NCBI GenBank assembly: GCA_017407325.1
Contig: JAFQWV010000028.1
Location: forward strand, 62,001-126,000
DNA: 64,000 bases
Direction of reading: 5' to 3'
DNA from: Clostridia bacterium
GTDB taxonomy: Bacteria; Bacillota; Clostridia; Christensenellales; Borkfalkiaceae
Part shown: positions 41,622-51,104 of the stretch, piece by piece
How the letters are laid out: the number at the start of each line of letters is the position of its first letter
How positions within the stretch are numbered: the stretch's first letter is position 1
Translations under genes and position numbers: made by a program
The notes under the pieces: generated by a model
Databases searched by the model: none
What the model was told of the DNA's origin: nothing
The model's input: the letters and a program-made list of their open reading frames with translations, nothing else

Positions 41622-42387
41622 CTATTTCACCTCTTTGTAAAAATTCTTCAACGAGTTCGTTGTATGCAATCGTACCACGGCAACGCTTATCGTGTAGCAT
41701 TACGGGCTTACCGTGGCTCGGAGCTTCAGAAATTCTGATATTTCTCGGTATAACCGTTTCAAACATTTTCTTTCCGAAAAACTTTCTAATCTCGTCAAAA
41801 ATCTGACGGGAGATAAGTGCGCGTTTATCGTACATAGTAATAAGCACGCCTTCAATGGTAAGCTTAGGGTTAAGGTGCTTATTGACTAGTTTAATAGTGT
41901 TCATAAGTTGGCTTAAGCCTTCTAACGCGTAGTATTCACTCTGAATAGGAATAAGAACGGAATCTGCACTTGTAAGCGAGTTTATCGTAAGTAGTCCAAT
42001 CGCAGGCGGACAGTCGATAAATATGTAATCGTAAAGTGGACGGATAACTTCAAGCGCCTGAGAGAGTTTCTTTTCTCTGCCACGCATTGAAACGAGTTCA
42101 ACTTCAGCGCCGGCAAGGTCTATACTTGACGGCATTACGTCAAGGTTTTCAACTTCCGAGCGCATTATAACAGCTTTTGCCGTTTCGAGCCCCATCAAAA
42201 CGTCGTACACCGACTTTTTAACACCGCTTTTGTTTATTCCAAGACCTGTCGTTGCGTTGCCTTGCGAATCCATATCAACAAGCAAAACCTTCTTGCCCTT
42301 AAGCGCGACGCCTGCGGCAAGGTTTATGCAAGTCGAAGTTTTTCCTACGCCACCTTTTTGGTTAGAAATGGCAATAATTTTACCCAT
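41614..42387 (-). CDS. parA: Chromosome-partitioning ATPase ParA (Soj)
   Basis: Deviant Walker A KGGVGKTSTCINLA (about 10-23), the A' strand VLLVDMDSQGNATTGLG and Walker B YIFIDCPPAIGLLT are complete in a 257-aa protein, the size of Soj. AAGGGGTC precedes the ATG. It works with ParB in origin segregation. Confidence 0.95.
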   Translation of the reverse strand: MGKIIAISNQKGGVGKTSTCINLAAGVALKGKKVLLVDMDSQGNATTGLGINKSGVKKSVYDVLMGLETAKAVIMRSEVENLDVMPSSIDLAGAEVELVSMRGREKKLSQALEVIRPLYDYIFIDCPPAIGLLTINSLTSADSVLIPIQSEYYALEGLSQLMNTIKLVNKHLNPKLTIEGVLITMYDKRALISRQIFDEIRKFFGKKMFETVIPRNIRISEAPSHGKPVMLHDKRCRGTIAYNELVEEFLQRGEIDG

Positions 42388-42423
42388 AAAACTGACCCCT
42401 TAGTTTTTTTCTAAAAGATTGTT

Positions 42424-42470
42424 CCTATCGCAGTGAAAAGACGGTTTTCACAGCGATAGGTTTTGTTTTT
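42424..42470. terminator. Hairpin between ftsH and parA
   Basis: CCTATCGCAGTGAAAA and TTTTCACAGCGATAGG form a 16-bp stem with a 5-nt loop, positioned after ftsH and before parA on the minus strand. The better T-run is on the plus strand, so termination of ftsH may be partial. Confidence 0.6.
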
Positions 42471-42493
42471 ACATTAATTAATCGACTTATAGC

Positions 42494-44533
42494 CTAGTTT
42501 GTGCCGTTATCTTCGCTTGACGAATCTTTTCTGACTTCGTTTTCAAGTGGGTTTCTGAAGCCACCATCACTTTCTACTTCGTTCATTTTTGCAATAATTT
42601 CGTCAGCTGAAATTCCTTCCATAATCATATCGACTTCGTCTTGATAAATGGTTTCTTTTTCAATTAAGACTCTCGCCATAGTGTCAAGAAGCGATTTGTT
42701 ATCAGAAAGAAGTTTAATAGCTTTTTCATGTGACTCTTTGATAATACGCTCAACTTCCATATCAATAGCTTTTGCTTTTTCTTCAGAGTAGTCAGAGCGT
42801 GTTTGATAATCGCGACCAACGAAGATTTCCGCACCGTCAGCGTACGAGATAGGTCCGATACTGTCGCTCATACCCCACTCGGTAACCATTTTGCGCGCGC
42901 GACGGGTAATTACCATAATGTCGTTGCTTGCGCCGGCTGAAATATCTTTAATAATAAGCTCTTCTGCAACTCGACCGCCTAAAGTCATAACGATATCGTC
43001 TAAGAGCTTAGACTTTGTCAAGTGGTTGTCGTCGCTGTCAGGTCTAGTCATAGTATAGCCTGCAGCCATACCTCTTGGAATAATAGAAACTTCGTGAACA
43101 GGGTCGCAGTTAGGAAGTAGTCTTGCCAAGATTGCGTGGCCTGCTTCGTGGTATGCAGTAATGCGTTTGTCAGTCTCTGTAACAAGTCTGGATTTTTTCT
43201 GTGGGCCGATGATAACTTTATTAATACCCTCGTATAAGTCGGTATTCGTGATAGTTTTTCTGTCTGCTCTTGCCGCTAAGATTGCAGCTTCGTTTAGTAA
43301 GTTTGCTAAATCTGCACCACTAAAGCCTGCTGTCATACGCGCTAAAATCTTAAAGCTTACGTCTTTTGCAAGCGGTTTGTTGCGCGCGTGTACGCGCAAG
43401 ATTGCTTCTCTTCCACGAACGTCTGGCATATTGACGTAAATTTGACGGTCAAATCTTCCCGGTCTTAAAAGTGCTGGGTCAAGTACGTCTGCACGGTTCG
43501 TTGCTGCCATAACGATTATACCTTCGTTCGTTTCAAAACCGTCCATTTGAACGAGAAGTTGGTTTAAAGTCTGTTCGCGTTCGTCGTTACCACCACCAAG
43601 ACCAGCTCCACGTTGACGACCTACGGCGTCAATTTCGTCGATAAAGATAATACAAGGTTGATTTTTCTTTGCCGTGTTAAATAAATCTCTTACACGTGAT
43701 GCACCGACACCGACGAACATTTCAACGAAGTCAGAACCACTTATCGAAAAGAAAGGAACGTTCGCTTCACCTGCAACTGCTTTAGCAAATAATGTCTTAC
43801 CTGTACCCGGGCTACCAACTAAAAGTACGCCACGTGGAATTTTTGCACCAAGGTCTGAAAACTTTTTCGGAGTTTTCAAAAACTCAACGATTTCTTGAAG
43901 CTCAACCTTTTCTTCTTCTGCGCCGGCAACGTCGCTAAATCTAACCTTTACGTTTGAGATAACTTGCGCTTTGGTCTTTCCAAAGTCCATAGCGCTTTTT
44001 CCACCACCACCGCCAAGCTGACGCATCATAATAACTACGATAAAGATACCAACGCCGATAGTAAGTAGTGGCATTATTATTGACGAGAAGAACGAACCTT
44101 CGTTCGGGTCTGTATAAGTTACACTAAGCCCTGACGCCATCAAGCCGTCGATAATGCGTGAATCATTATCTGATCTTGCGTAAACCGATTTGTAAACGAG
44201 TGCATTTCCCTTGTACGCCTTAAGCACGTAATCGTCAACGACGATTTTAGTAATTTCTCTGTCTACATAAGTTACCGTACCGTCTTTATCTGTCGATTTG
44301 ATTTTATCTACGACAACAAAACCGTTACCCTTATATAAAACCTTCTGACCGTTTTCGGTAAACGTTGATTCATCATAATTTGCATCGTCAATAAGAGTTA
44401 AGCCTGCCTTTTCATAAAACTTATCAAGCGTTAGCTCCGATGCGTTGTTATAGAAGGTGTAAAACCCAATAAGTACAACGACTGCAAGAATTGCAATTAT
44501 GATGAGTAAAGTTTTCGTTGAACTTTTTTTCAT
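42494..44533 (-). CDS. ftsH: ATP-dependent membrane zinc protease FtsH
   Basis: An N-terminal helix ([20 protein letters not shown]), an extracytoplasmic loop of about 110 residues and a second helix lead to an AAA domain with [18 protein letters not shown] (Walker A), [11 protein letters not shown] (Walker B) and the arginine-finger region [11 protein letters not shown]. The M41 zinc motif is [10 protein letters not shown]. The 679-aa protein degrades misassembled membrane proteins and short-lived regulators. GGGAG precedes the ATG; a palindrome at 44551-44571 lies in the leader. Confidence 0.96.
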   Translation of the reverse strand: MKKSSTKTLLIIIAILAVVVLIGFYTFYNNASELTLDKFYEKAGLTLIDDANYDESTFTENGQKVLYKGNGFVVVDKIKSTDKDGTVTYVDREITKIVVDDYVLKAYKGNALVYKSVYARSDNDSRIIDGLMASGLSVTYTDPNEGSFFSSIIMPLLTIGVGIFIVVIMMRQLGGGGGKSAMDFGKTKAQVISNVKVRFSDVAGAEEEKVELQEIVEFLKTPKKFSDLGAKIPRGVLLVGSPGTGKTLFAKAVAGEANVPFFSISGSDFVEMFVGVGASRVRDLFNTAKKNQPCIIFIDEIDAVGRQRGAGLGGGNDEREQTLNQLLVQMDGFETNEGIIVMAATNRADVLDPALLRPGRFDRQIYVNMPDVRGREAILRVHARNKPLAKDVSFKILARMTAGFSGADLANLLNEAAILAARADRKTITNTDLYEGINKVIIGPQKKSRLVTETDKRITAYHEAGHAILARLLPNCDPVHEVSIIPRGMAAGYTMTRPDSDDNHLTKSKLLDDIVMTLGGRVAEELIIKDISAGASNDIMVITRRARKMVTEWGMSDSIGPISYADGAEIFVGRDYQTRSDYSEEKAKAIDMEVERIIKESHEKAIKLLSDNKSLLDTMARVLIEKETIYQDEVDMIMEGISADEIIAKMNEVESDGGFRNPLENEVRKDSSSEDNGTN

Positions 44534-44550
44534 CTAAAATCTCCCAATAT

Positions 44551-44571
44551 GGATAACTTAATAAGTTATCC
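44551..44571. promoter_or_regulatory. Palindrome in the ftsH leader
   Basis: Arms GGATAACTTA and TAAGTTATCC are perfect complements around one base. Each arm with its flank (TTATCCAAA outward one way, TTATCCATA the other) differs by one base from the DnaA box TTATNCACA, so either a repressor operator or a weak DnaA site is possible. Confidence 0.4.
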
Positions 44572-45240
44572 AAAGTCTTTTATACTATTTTAACATAATA
44601 TCAAAATTTTAGCAATTATTCAAGATAAATTTTAACTAAATACATTAAAAATTATGCCGTATATTAAGTTAAATTATGTATATGAAATTTAATTTCAAAA
44701 ATGTGTTCAAATTGTTAAAATTTGGTTAATATTAGTAAAAATTTGTAAAGAGTATATTATTACCAAAAAAATAAATAGCGCAAAGAAAAAACATAAGCGC
44801 AAAATTCATAATATCAAAAATTAAGCCTTTTCCACCCATTTTATCACAAATTTTATTTAGCGCAAATTTATTCTAACGCAACAATGTTAAGCGCAGATAT
44901 ACGCAATGAATTTAGATAAATTTTGCAACTAAATAATATCAAATGCGCGGAAATTTTTACTTTGTTTAGCGTATTATATTATTTCTAATAAAAACTAGCA
45001 TTTTTACTTAATATATCTATAATTTTTTATTAAAAACGATTGTTTTTTGGCAAATTTACAATAAAACAAACCTAAATCTACTCTAATTGCTGTAATTATA
45101 TGATAATTTCTCACTACGCATCAAAATTTTTCGTTAATTTCAACAGTTTTTGTACAACCTATAATTTATGCGGTATATTTATCTAACTTATTAAGTTTTT
45201 TAGCGTCATTATTAAAAATCGCTGATTTTACCAGTAAATT

Positions 45241-45352
45241 TAAACGAATTCTAACAGAATCGTATTATTTTTTCACCGACTCTTTTTCTAGCTATTCTGT
45301 GACAAAAATATTGTTTTTTCACCATAAATGTTCCATGTGAAACACTCTTGCG
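45241..45352 (+). repeat. Composite centromere repeat 1 with parS-like site
   Basis: ATTCTAACAGAAT (45248-45260), then 33 bp, then ATTCTGT (45294-45300), then 28 bp, then TGTTCCATGTGAAACA (45329-45344), then CTCTTGCGC. The parS-like 16-mer differs by one base from TGTTCCACGTGAAACA of B. subtilis. Confidence 0.8.
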
Positions 45353-45720
45353 CCGATTTTTATTAATAAGCGCAAAGGTTCGAAAAATTAAAAATTTAAT
45401 AGAAATTTTGATAGTTTTTAATACTTTTTAATTATTTTTATCGAACGTAAGCTTGTATTAAATATACTTAAAATAGTAGAATTTTACTCAAAAACAATTA
45501 ATAACGTAATTATTTCCAATAAATTTCGGTATGAATAGACAAATATTCTTAATATTTTTATATAATGCATCATAATTTATTATCGCACTACGTTATTTAC
45601 TGAAGTTTTCAAGCTTTTTTGCAATTTTAATTCATTTAATCTTATATTTATCTGACCTACCACCAATATCATAGCTTTTACGTTGGTATTTCTAAAATCT
45701 ATCATTTTTTAAGCTTGATT

Positions 45721-45842
45721 TAAACGAATTCTAACAGAATATGTAATTTTTTTCTTGATATTTTATTACTCTAATTCTGCGAGATAAATACCGTTTTTTA
45801 GCTTAAATTCATACAAAATGTTTCCCGTGAAACAGTCTTGCG
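45721..45842 (+). repeat. Composite centromere repeat 2 with parS-like site
   Basis: ATTCTAACAGAAT (45728-45740), 33 bp, ATTCTGC (45774-45780), 38 bp, TGTTTCCCGTGAAACA (45819-45834), then GTCTTGCGC. The 10-bp longer gap before parS relative to copy 1 equals about one helical turn. Confidence 0.8.
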
Positions 45843-46303
45843 CTTACTTACTATTTGATGTGCAAAATCATATTATGTTACTATTAGTCAGACGATTACT
45901 TATATTAACAATGTATTTAGCTTAGTTAATCCAACCGTTAATACGTTAAAAATAGTTGATATTTACTATAATTTTTTAAATTTCGGGTGATTTTTAAGAG
46001 AATTTACTATTATTTTTGCTGTATTTTTAAAATATTATTCTGTTACAATGCGTTTTATAAAGATATTTTTATATTTGTAGTTTTTATTGATCAATCCCTG
46101 CGTTTATTTTAGTTTTTTTGAAGCAAGAGTAGGTGAGAGTATACGTTCGATGGTTAGATTTTGTCGATATAATATTTAGTTTTTAATATTTATATAAATA
46201 TCATCATAAATTTAGCACTTAGATTTAACATACTTATAATATTTTGCACTTAAATTAAAAACTTAAGCTTTTTGCTTAAAATTCAACGTTGCTTATCAAA
46301 ATT

Positions 46304-46364
46304 TAAACGAATTCTAACAGAATTGTATTTCTTTTTACGGCGACTATTTAAGATATAATTCTGT
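46304..46364 (+). repeat. Composite centromere repeat 3, lacking parS
   Basis: ATTCTAACAGAAT (46311-46323), 34 bp, ATTCTGT (46358-46364). No parS-like sequence follows, which separates the repeat from the ParB site and implies its own function. Confidence 0.75.
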
Positions 46365-46601
46365 CTAAAATATTAGCTGTTTTTGTTATTTTTTTACAAA
46401 ATTTTATCAATTTATAATAATTTGCACCTAAATATTTCTTTTGCGTTAAATTTTGAAAATCAGGTTTTATAGCAGGGGATTATTAGATAAAAGCAAACTT
46501 TAACCATTTTTACATTATCTATAATACCTAAAATAAATCACATTTAACGTTGATTTTTAGAATAATATTAATACTATTGCTCTTTTTACAGATCATTTTC
46601 G

Positions 46602-46718
46602 CGAATTCTAACAGAATAAGACTCTATTTCTCGGCAAATTTAATCGCCGTATTCTGTCACATATTTACAACAAACAACCTAAAAACTAAAATTATGTTTC
46701 ATGTGAAACACCCTTGCG
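46602..46718 (+). repeat. Composite centromere repeat 4 with parS-like site
   Basis: ATTCTAACAGAAT (46605-46617), 33 bp, ATTCTGT (46651-46657), 37 bp, TGTTTCATGTGAAACA (46695-46710), then CCCTTGCGC. Confidence 0.8.
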
Positions 46719-47017
46719 CTTACATTTGTTAATTTGCGTCTGCGTCTATTTTATATGTGTAAGCGCAAATATATCAATACGGCGCATAATTATATTTTAA
46801 ACAGTTGAAACGTTGTATATAGTTTTTATATGGCGAGTTTTAACATACTATAAATAATTTATATTGCTTGATTTAGTGATACATTTAAGGTGATTTATTT
46901 CGGTATTTTTTTGCTTGTTTTGGTTTGATTTACAAGATTCTTATCTGCATATTTTATGAATATTTGATACGCAAACATGAATATTTTACGCGTTTTATTC
47001 AGAGCGCGATTTGCGTT

Positions 47018-47033
47018 TGTTCCATGTGAAACA
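47018..47033 (+). promoter_or_regulatory. parS-like site without flanking repeat
   Basis: TGTTCCATGTGAAACA is identical to the 45329 site. No ATTCTAACAGAAT element precedes it. Half-sites TGTTTCAC (47053) and TGTTTCACG (47245) follow in the same AT-rich zone. Confidence 0.8.
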
Positions 47034-47382
47034 GCGTTCAAAAAATTGGAATTGTTTCACAAATCAAAACGTTAAGAAAAAATGAAACAAAAATTCAACC
47101 TTTTTCAAACTATTTTTTGGTGATATTTCGTTATATTTTAATAAAAATCACCCTAAAAACAGTATATTTTTTGCCATTTTTTTATAATTTGAATAAAAAT
47201 TGCCTTTTTTGAATAATTTACAAGGAAAATTTCCCAAAATATAATGTTTCACGAAAATACTCTCAGGTTTTATCTTAGATTTTTGCGGTTTTCATACTTT
47301 TTATACTTTTTTATAAATTTCTTATTGTATATTTTTATACGATTTTATTCATTGTCAGATATCAATTTTTTGCATAAAATAT

Positions 47383-47410
47383 ACACCCTTAAGTTAAAAC
47401 TTAAGGGTGT
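47383..47410 (-). terminator. Terminator of the cvpA gene
   Basis: ACACCCTTAAGTT, a 2-nt loop and AACTTAAGGGTGT form a perfect stem; the T-rich tail is on the minus strand, 16 bp past the stop codon. Confidence 0.8.
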
Positions 47411-47426
47411 AGGTGCTTTTTAATTT

Positions 47427-48143
47427 TTAAAGCTGTATTAAGCTTAGTATCCATTCAATTAGGTTATAGTTTGTGATAAAAGTTGCAAGATAAGACTGGG
47501 CAATATAGCCTTTTAAACCGTCAATAAACGTAAACGGTATTATTTTTATAATAAATAATATAAAGCTTAGTTTTCTAAACAGTCCAAAAAGCCCGAAGAT
47601 TGCGCCTAAAATGCTGTCAGCTTTTTTAATTCCTTCAAATTCTCTTAATCTTTCACCAAGTTTTCGTAAGAACATAAAGATTATCTTAATTAGTATAAAG
47701 ATAAGTAAGAACGAAAAGGCTAAAACAATATAATTTGTCACTGCGCGAGCGATGTGAATATTTAGGTCAATTTTTACGCTTGCATCTCCCTTACTATACT
47801 CAAGTATCGTTTCTTTGATGGTTGCAACAAACGGTAGACCGTCAACTGCACTAGGTATATCGCTTGCTGAAATTTCTCTAAAGCTTGAAAAGGTTTTGTT
47901 TGATATACCGTATATAAAGTTGTAAAAATTTTCGTTAAAAAGTGGAATTTTTATCAACAAATTAAACACTGCTTTACAAAATATGGCGGCGCAAATAATT
48001 GCAACTATCGTTGCTATTGATCCAGCAAGTTGTTTAAACATTCCACGAATTGCGCCCCAGACACCAAAAGCAATGAATAACGCGATTAAAATCAAATCTA
48101 GATTTTCAAAAATTAACGAAAAACTAAAAAGTAAGTTATCCAT
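47427..48143 (-). CDS. CvpA family membrane protein
   Basis: A 238-aa protein with four to five membrane helices and the CvpA opening: a first helix followed by GVWGAIRGMFKQLAGSIATI. The charged segment KLGERLREFEGIKKADSILG precedes a final hydrophobic pair. CvpA proteins relate to colicin V production and envelope homeostasis. There is no ribosome site; the -10 box TAAAAT ends 6 nt before the ATG, suggesting a leaderless mRNA. Confidence 0.8.
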   Translation of the reverse strand: MDNLLFSFSLIFENLDLILIALFIAFGVWGAIRGMFKQLAGSIATIVAIICAAIFCKAVFNLLIKIPLFNENFYNFIYGISNKTFSSFREISASDIPSAVDGLPFVATIKETILEYSKGDASVKIDLNIHIARAVTNYIVLAFSFLLIFILIKIIFMFLRKLGERLREFEGIKKADSILGAIFGLFGLFRKLSFILFIIKIIPFTFIDGLKGYIAQSYLATFITNYNLIEWILSLIQL

Positions 48144-48149
48144 AGTTTT

Positions 48150-48178
48150 ATTTTAGCACATCATAGTTTATTTAGCAA
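48150..48178 (-). promoter_or_regulatory. cvpA promoter, leaderless geometry
   Basis: On the minus strand TTGCTA (48178-48173), 17 bp and TAAAAT (48155-48150), followed by six bases and the ATG at 48143. Confidence 0.6.
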
Positions 48179-48236
48179 GTATAAACAGAAAAAACGAAGT
48201 TATAAAAATTTCTAAGTTAGTCAATAATCATTCTGT

Positions 48237-48788
48237 ATGGTTGAATATAAGTTTTTTTGTAAAAATGAAGTAAGCTCAAGTGGTGTTTCGTATGCTTTAT
48301 CTCAAATGGGTTTTGATGAAATACCCGTTATAATTTGCGTAGGCTCTGATATAACGATAGGTGATTCGTTAGGTCCTATCGTTGGGACTATTTTGAGAAA
48401 TAAAAGATTGCCGTGTATAATTTACGGTTCTCTTGACTTACCGGTTGTCGCGCAAGACATATATTACTTAAAGGAGTTTGTAAAAAAAGCCCACCCATAC
48501 TCGAAGGTGCTGGTAATTGATGCTGCTGTAGGGGCTAGTCAAGACGTTGGGTTTATTAAAGTTTTGGCTGACGGGCTAAAGCCAGGGCTTGGTGCAAATA
48601 AGAATTTACCAAAAATAGGTGATGCTTCAATTATTGGGATAGTTGCTAAAAAGTCGCCTAAAAATGAAGCGTTGTTTCACTGCACAAGACTTGGGTTTGT
48701 AAATAGTCTCGCAGAGGTTATCGCTGACGGAATTTGCGACTATTTCAAAACCGAGTTTAAAATTGAAGAAAGCAAAAAAGCAAACTAA
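48237..48788 (+). CDS. YyaC-like (DUF1256) sporulation-associated protein
   Basis: The 183-aa protein has VIICVGSDITIGDSLGPIVG, YGSLDLPVVAQD, VLVIDAAVGASQDVGFIKVL, LKPGLGANKNLPKIGDASII and the end FVNSLAEVIADGI, matching YyaC, a hydrogenase-maturation-protease-like protein made in sporulation and located next to parAB in B. subtilis. The presence of yyaC suggests a spore-forming ancestry. There is no Shine-Dalgarno site; an AATAAT box ends 8 nt before the ATG. Confidence 0.85.
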   Translation: MVEYKFFCKNEVSSSGVSYALSQMGFDEIPVIICVGSDITIGDSLGPIVGTILRNKRLPCIIYGSLDLPVVAQDIYYLKEFVKKAHPYSKVLVIDAAVGASQDVGFIKVLADGLKPGLGANKNLPKIGDASIIGIVAKKSPKNEALFHCTRLGFVNSLAEVIADGICDYFKTEFKIEESKKAN

Positions 48789-48830
48789 AAAAACCGCCTA
48801 TAACGCATTTAATCGCGCTATAAGCGGTTA
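48787..48830 (+). terminator. Hairpin between yyaC and gltX
   Basis: AACCGCCTATA and TATAAGCGGTT can pair around a loop containing the AATCGCGC motif; A- and T-runs flank it. It lies between two converging genes. Confidence 0.5.
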
Positions 48831-48842
48831 TTTATTTGTTTT

Positions 48843-50285
48843 TTAAGAGTTTTTAAGCATATCGAGTGAGAATTGTAGACGGCGAAGGGTTTCTTCTTTT
48901 TGCAAGATTTCTGCCATTTCTGTAGCTCCACCCGGTGTAACTGCCTGACCTGTAATTGCAATTCGCATTACCCAGAAGAACGCGCCCGTTTTTACGCCGA
49001 GAGCAGTTGCTTTTTCAGATAACTTTTCAAAAAGCGTTGCGTTCGTAAAGTCAGAAATACCTTTTACGCTTTCGATAATTTCAGGAAGAAGCGAGATGGC
49101 AACTTCAGAGTTCGTTTTGTTTTTCTTGTTAAAGAAAAGTTCTTTATCGTAAGAATTAAATTCTGCAAGCCAGTCTATTTTTTCTGGTATTTCAGATAAG
49201 ATTTCAACGCGCGATTTTAAAAGCTTAGCAAGTTTTTTAATATCAAATTTGCCGTAAACTTTAGATTTTTCAAAGAAAGGCTTTGCTAGTGCAAAAAATT
49301 CTTCGTCGTCCATTGCCTTTAGATATTCGCCGTTTAGCCAGCGAAGTTTGGTCTCGTCAAAGATAGAAGGTGATTTAGAAACGCCGTCGAGCGAGAATTT
49401 TTCAATCATATCGTCAAGATTCATTTTCTCGACGTTGTCTTTTGGACACCAGCCAAGTAGCGCGATATAGTTCATAATAGCAGGGGCAGTAAAGCCTTTT
49501 GCTATAAAGTCGTCAAAGTTAGCGTCGCCATAGCGTTTTGAAAGCTTTCTCGTTGCGTCTTTCATTATAACAGGAAGGTGGATATACTCAGGTCTTTCCC
49601 AACCGAAAGCGTCGTACATAAGATTGTATTTAGGGGTAGACGAAAGGTATTCAACACCACGAATAACGTGACTAATTTCCATTAAGTGATCGTCAACGAC
49701 GTTAGCAAAGTTGTAAGTCGGCATACCGTCGCTTTTGATTAAAACGTTGTCGTCAAGGTCAGAATAATCAACTGAAATTTCGCCAAAAACAAGGTCGGTG
49801 TAAGTTCCAACGCCGTGTTCGGGAATATTTTGACGGATAACGTAACTATCGCCACGCTTAATTCTCATTTCGACTTCTTCTTTAGAAAGGTTTAGACAGT
49901 GCTTGTCGTACTTTGCGTTCTCGTCGTCTTTTTTTAGTTCCTCAAGGCGCGCTTTGTCGCAGAAGCAATAGTACGCGCCACCTTTTTCAACCAAAAGCTC
50001 AGCGTACTTTTTATAGATTTCCATACGCTCGCTTTGAACGTACGGACCGAAGCTACCACCAACGTCTGGACCTTCGTCGTAGATAAGTCCACCGTCTTTA
50101 AGCGTTTGATAGATGACTTCAACTGCACCGTCAACGTATCTTTCACGGTCGGTATCTTCAATACGTAAAATGAAATCGCCACCGCGTGCTTTAGCATAAA
50201 TATAGGCGTATAGCGCGGTTCTCATGCCACCAAGGTGCATAAAACCTGTTGGGCTTGGTGCAAATCTCGTTCTGACTTTCTTCAT
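48843..50285 (-). CDS. gltX: Glutamyl-tRNA synthetase
   Basis: Class I synthetase with RTRFAPSPTGFMHLGGMRTA (HIGH region), the RIEDTD motif, GMPTYNFANVVDDHLM and the KMSKS equivalent KLSKRYG. The 480-aa length is typical. It charges tRNA-Glu and, if GatCAB is used, tRNA-Gln. TTGGAG precedes the ATG. Confidence 0.96.
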   Translation of the reverse strand: MKKVRTRFAPSPTGFMHLGGMRTALYAYIYAKARGGDFILRIEDTDRERYVDGAVEVIYQTLKDGGLIYDEGPDVGGSFGPYVQSERMEIYKKYAELLVEKGGAYYCFCDKARLEELKKDDENAKYDKHCLNLSKEEVEMRIKRGDSYVIRQNIPEHGVGTYTDLVFGEISVDYSDLDDNVLIKSDGMPTYNFANVVDDHLMEISHVIRGVEYLSSTPKYNLMYDAFGWERPEYIHLPVIMKDATRKLSKRYGDANFDDFIAKGFTAPAIMNYIALLGWCPKDNVEKMNLDDMIEKFSLDGVSKSPSIFDETKLRWLNGEYLKAMDDEEFFALAKPFFEKSKVYGKFDIKKLAKLLKSRVEILSEIPEKIDWLAEFNSYDKELFFNKKNKTNSEVAISLLPEIIESVKGISDFTNATLFEKLSEKATALGVKTGAFFWVMRIAITGQAVTPGGATEMAEILQKEETLRRLQFSLDMLKNS

Positions 50286-50299
50286 AAATTACTCCAATA

Positions 50300-50989
50300 T
50301 CAAATTTTTTGATCTACTTTTTCTTTAATTTTTTCAATGCGATTATGGTAGAAATAGCTGTAAAGCTCGTTTCCACTAACTATTATGTGGTCGATTAAAT
50401 TAGCGTTGTAAAGCTTTAAAATTAAGCAAAGTTTCTCGGTCGCCAAATCGTCTTCAAAAGTAGGCAAGCAAATACCGCTTAAATGATTGTGACAAAGAAC
50501 GACGAAGCTTGGCGAAAGCGAAACGACGTGCTTTGAAAACTCTGTCAAATCAATCTCGACCGATTGTTTACTGTGGTCGCAAATAATTTTCTTTCCGATA
50601 ATTCGTTGCTGACTGTCAAGGAAAAACGCAACGAAAACTTCATTATCAAATTTTTGGAAATACTTGTAAATAGGCATCTGAATCGCTTCAAAACTAAACT
50701 TTTCAGGGAATCCGTCGTCTTTTAAAAATCTGTCGTACACGTGCCCGAGCGTTGATAAAAATAAAGCAGCACTCTCGCCCACGCCCTTAACTTGCATAAG
50801 CATTCTAGGATCTGTTGACAAAATCTTTTCAATTGAGCCGAACTGAGAAAGTAGGTCGTGCGCGATAGGGTTGGTGTTTACGCGTGGAATTGCATAGAAT
50901 AAAAGAACTTCTAAAATCTCGTGTTCTTCAAGTAGGCTCGCGTTTTCCATCAACTTTTTACGCATACGCTCTCTGTGCTTTTCGTGCAT
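50300..50989 (-). CDS. radC: RadC family protein (JAB/MPN domain)
   Basis: After an N-terminal helix-hairpin-helix region (FGSIEKILSTDPRMLMQVKG then VGESAALFL) comes the JAB domain with VVLCHNHLSGICLPTFEDDL, which keeps the H-x-H-(x)n-D metal pattern. RadC is used as a DNA-repair name, but its role is uncertain. I start at ATG 50989, where GGAGAAAACT is positioned correctly, rather than an in-frame TTG 12 bp earlier that would sit on this site. Confidence 0.88.
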   Translation of the reverse strand: MHEKHRERMRKKLMENASLLEEHEILEVLLFYAIPRVNTNPIAHDLLSQFGSIEKILSTDPRMLMQVKGVGESAALFLSTLGHVYDRFLKDDGFPEKFSFEAIQMPIYKYFQKFDNEVFVAFFLDSQQRIIGKKIICDHSKQSVEIDLTEFSKHVVSLSPSFVVLCHNHLSGICLPTFEDDLATEKLCLILKLYNANLIDHIIVSGNELYSYFYHNRIEKIKEKVDQKI

Positions 50990-51104
50990 AGTTTTCTCCA
51001 AAAGTGTTTTTGCAAATTGCCTGTAATTTATTTTACCATATTTTAAAAAAAGTGTATAATATATTTAACGGAATTTTAAGTAAAATTATAAAAAAGGGCT
51101 AAAT

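Larger units (their letters stand above)
44573..47382. other. 2.8-kb gene-free centromere-like region
   Basis: No convincing gene is present: frames are short, lack ribosome sites and the composition is very AT-rich. The region contains four parS-like 16-mers, four copies of an ATTCTAACAGAAT composite repeat and several scattered GCGCAAA/TTGCGC words (for example near 44858, 45369, 45839, 46714). It is best explained as the loading zone for ParB and perhaps a second DNA-organising protein. Confidence 0.7.

Noticed and set aside
43161-43898. Plus-strand frames opposite ftsH
   Set aside because: Antisense to conserved AAA and protease motifs; no support.
46550-46732. 60-codon frame in the parS region
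   Set aside because: It lacks a ribosome site, has a composition like the surrounding non-coding DNA and overlaps composite repeat 4 and its parS-like site.
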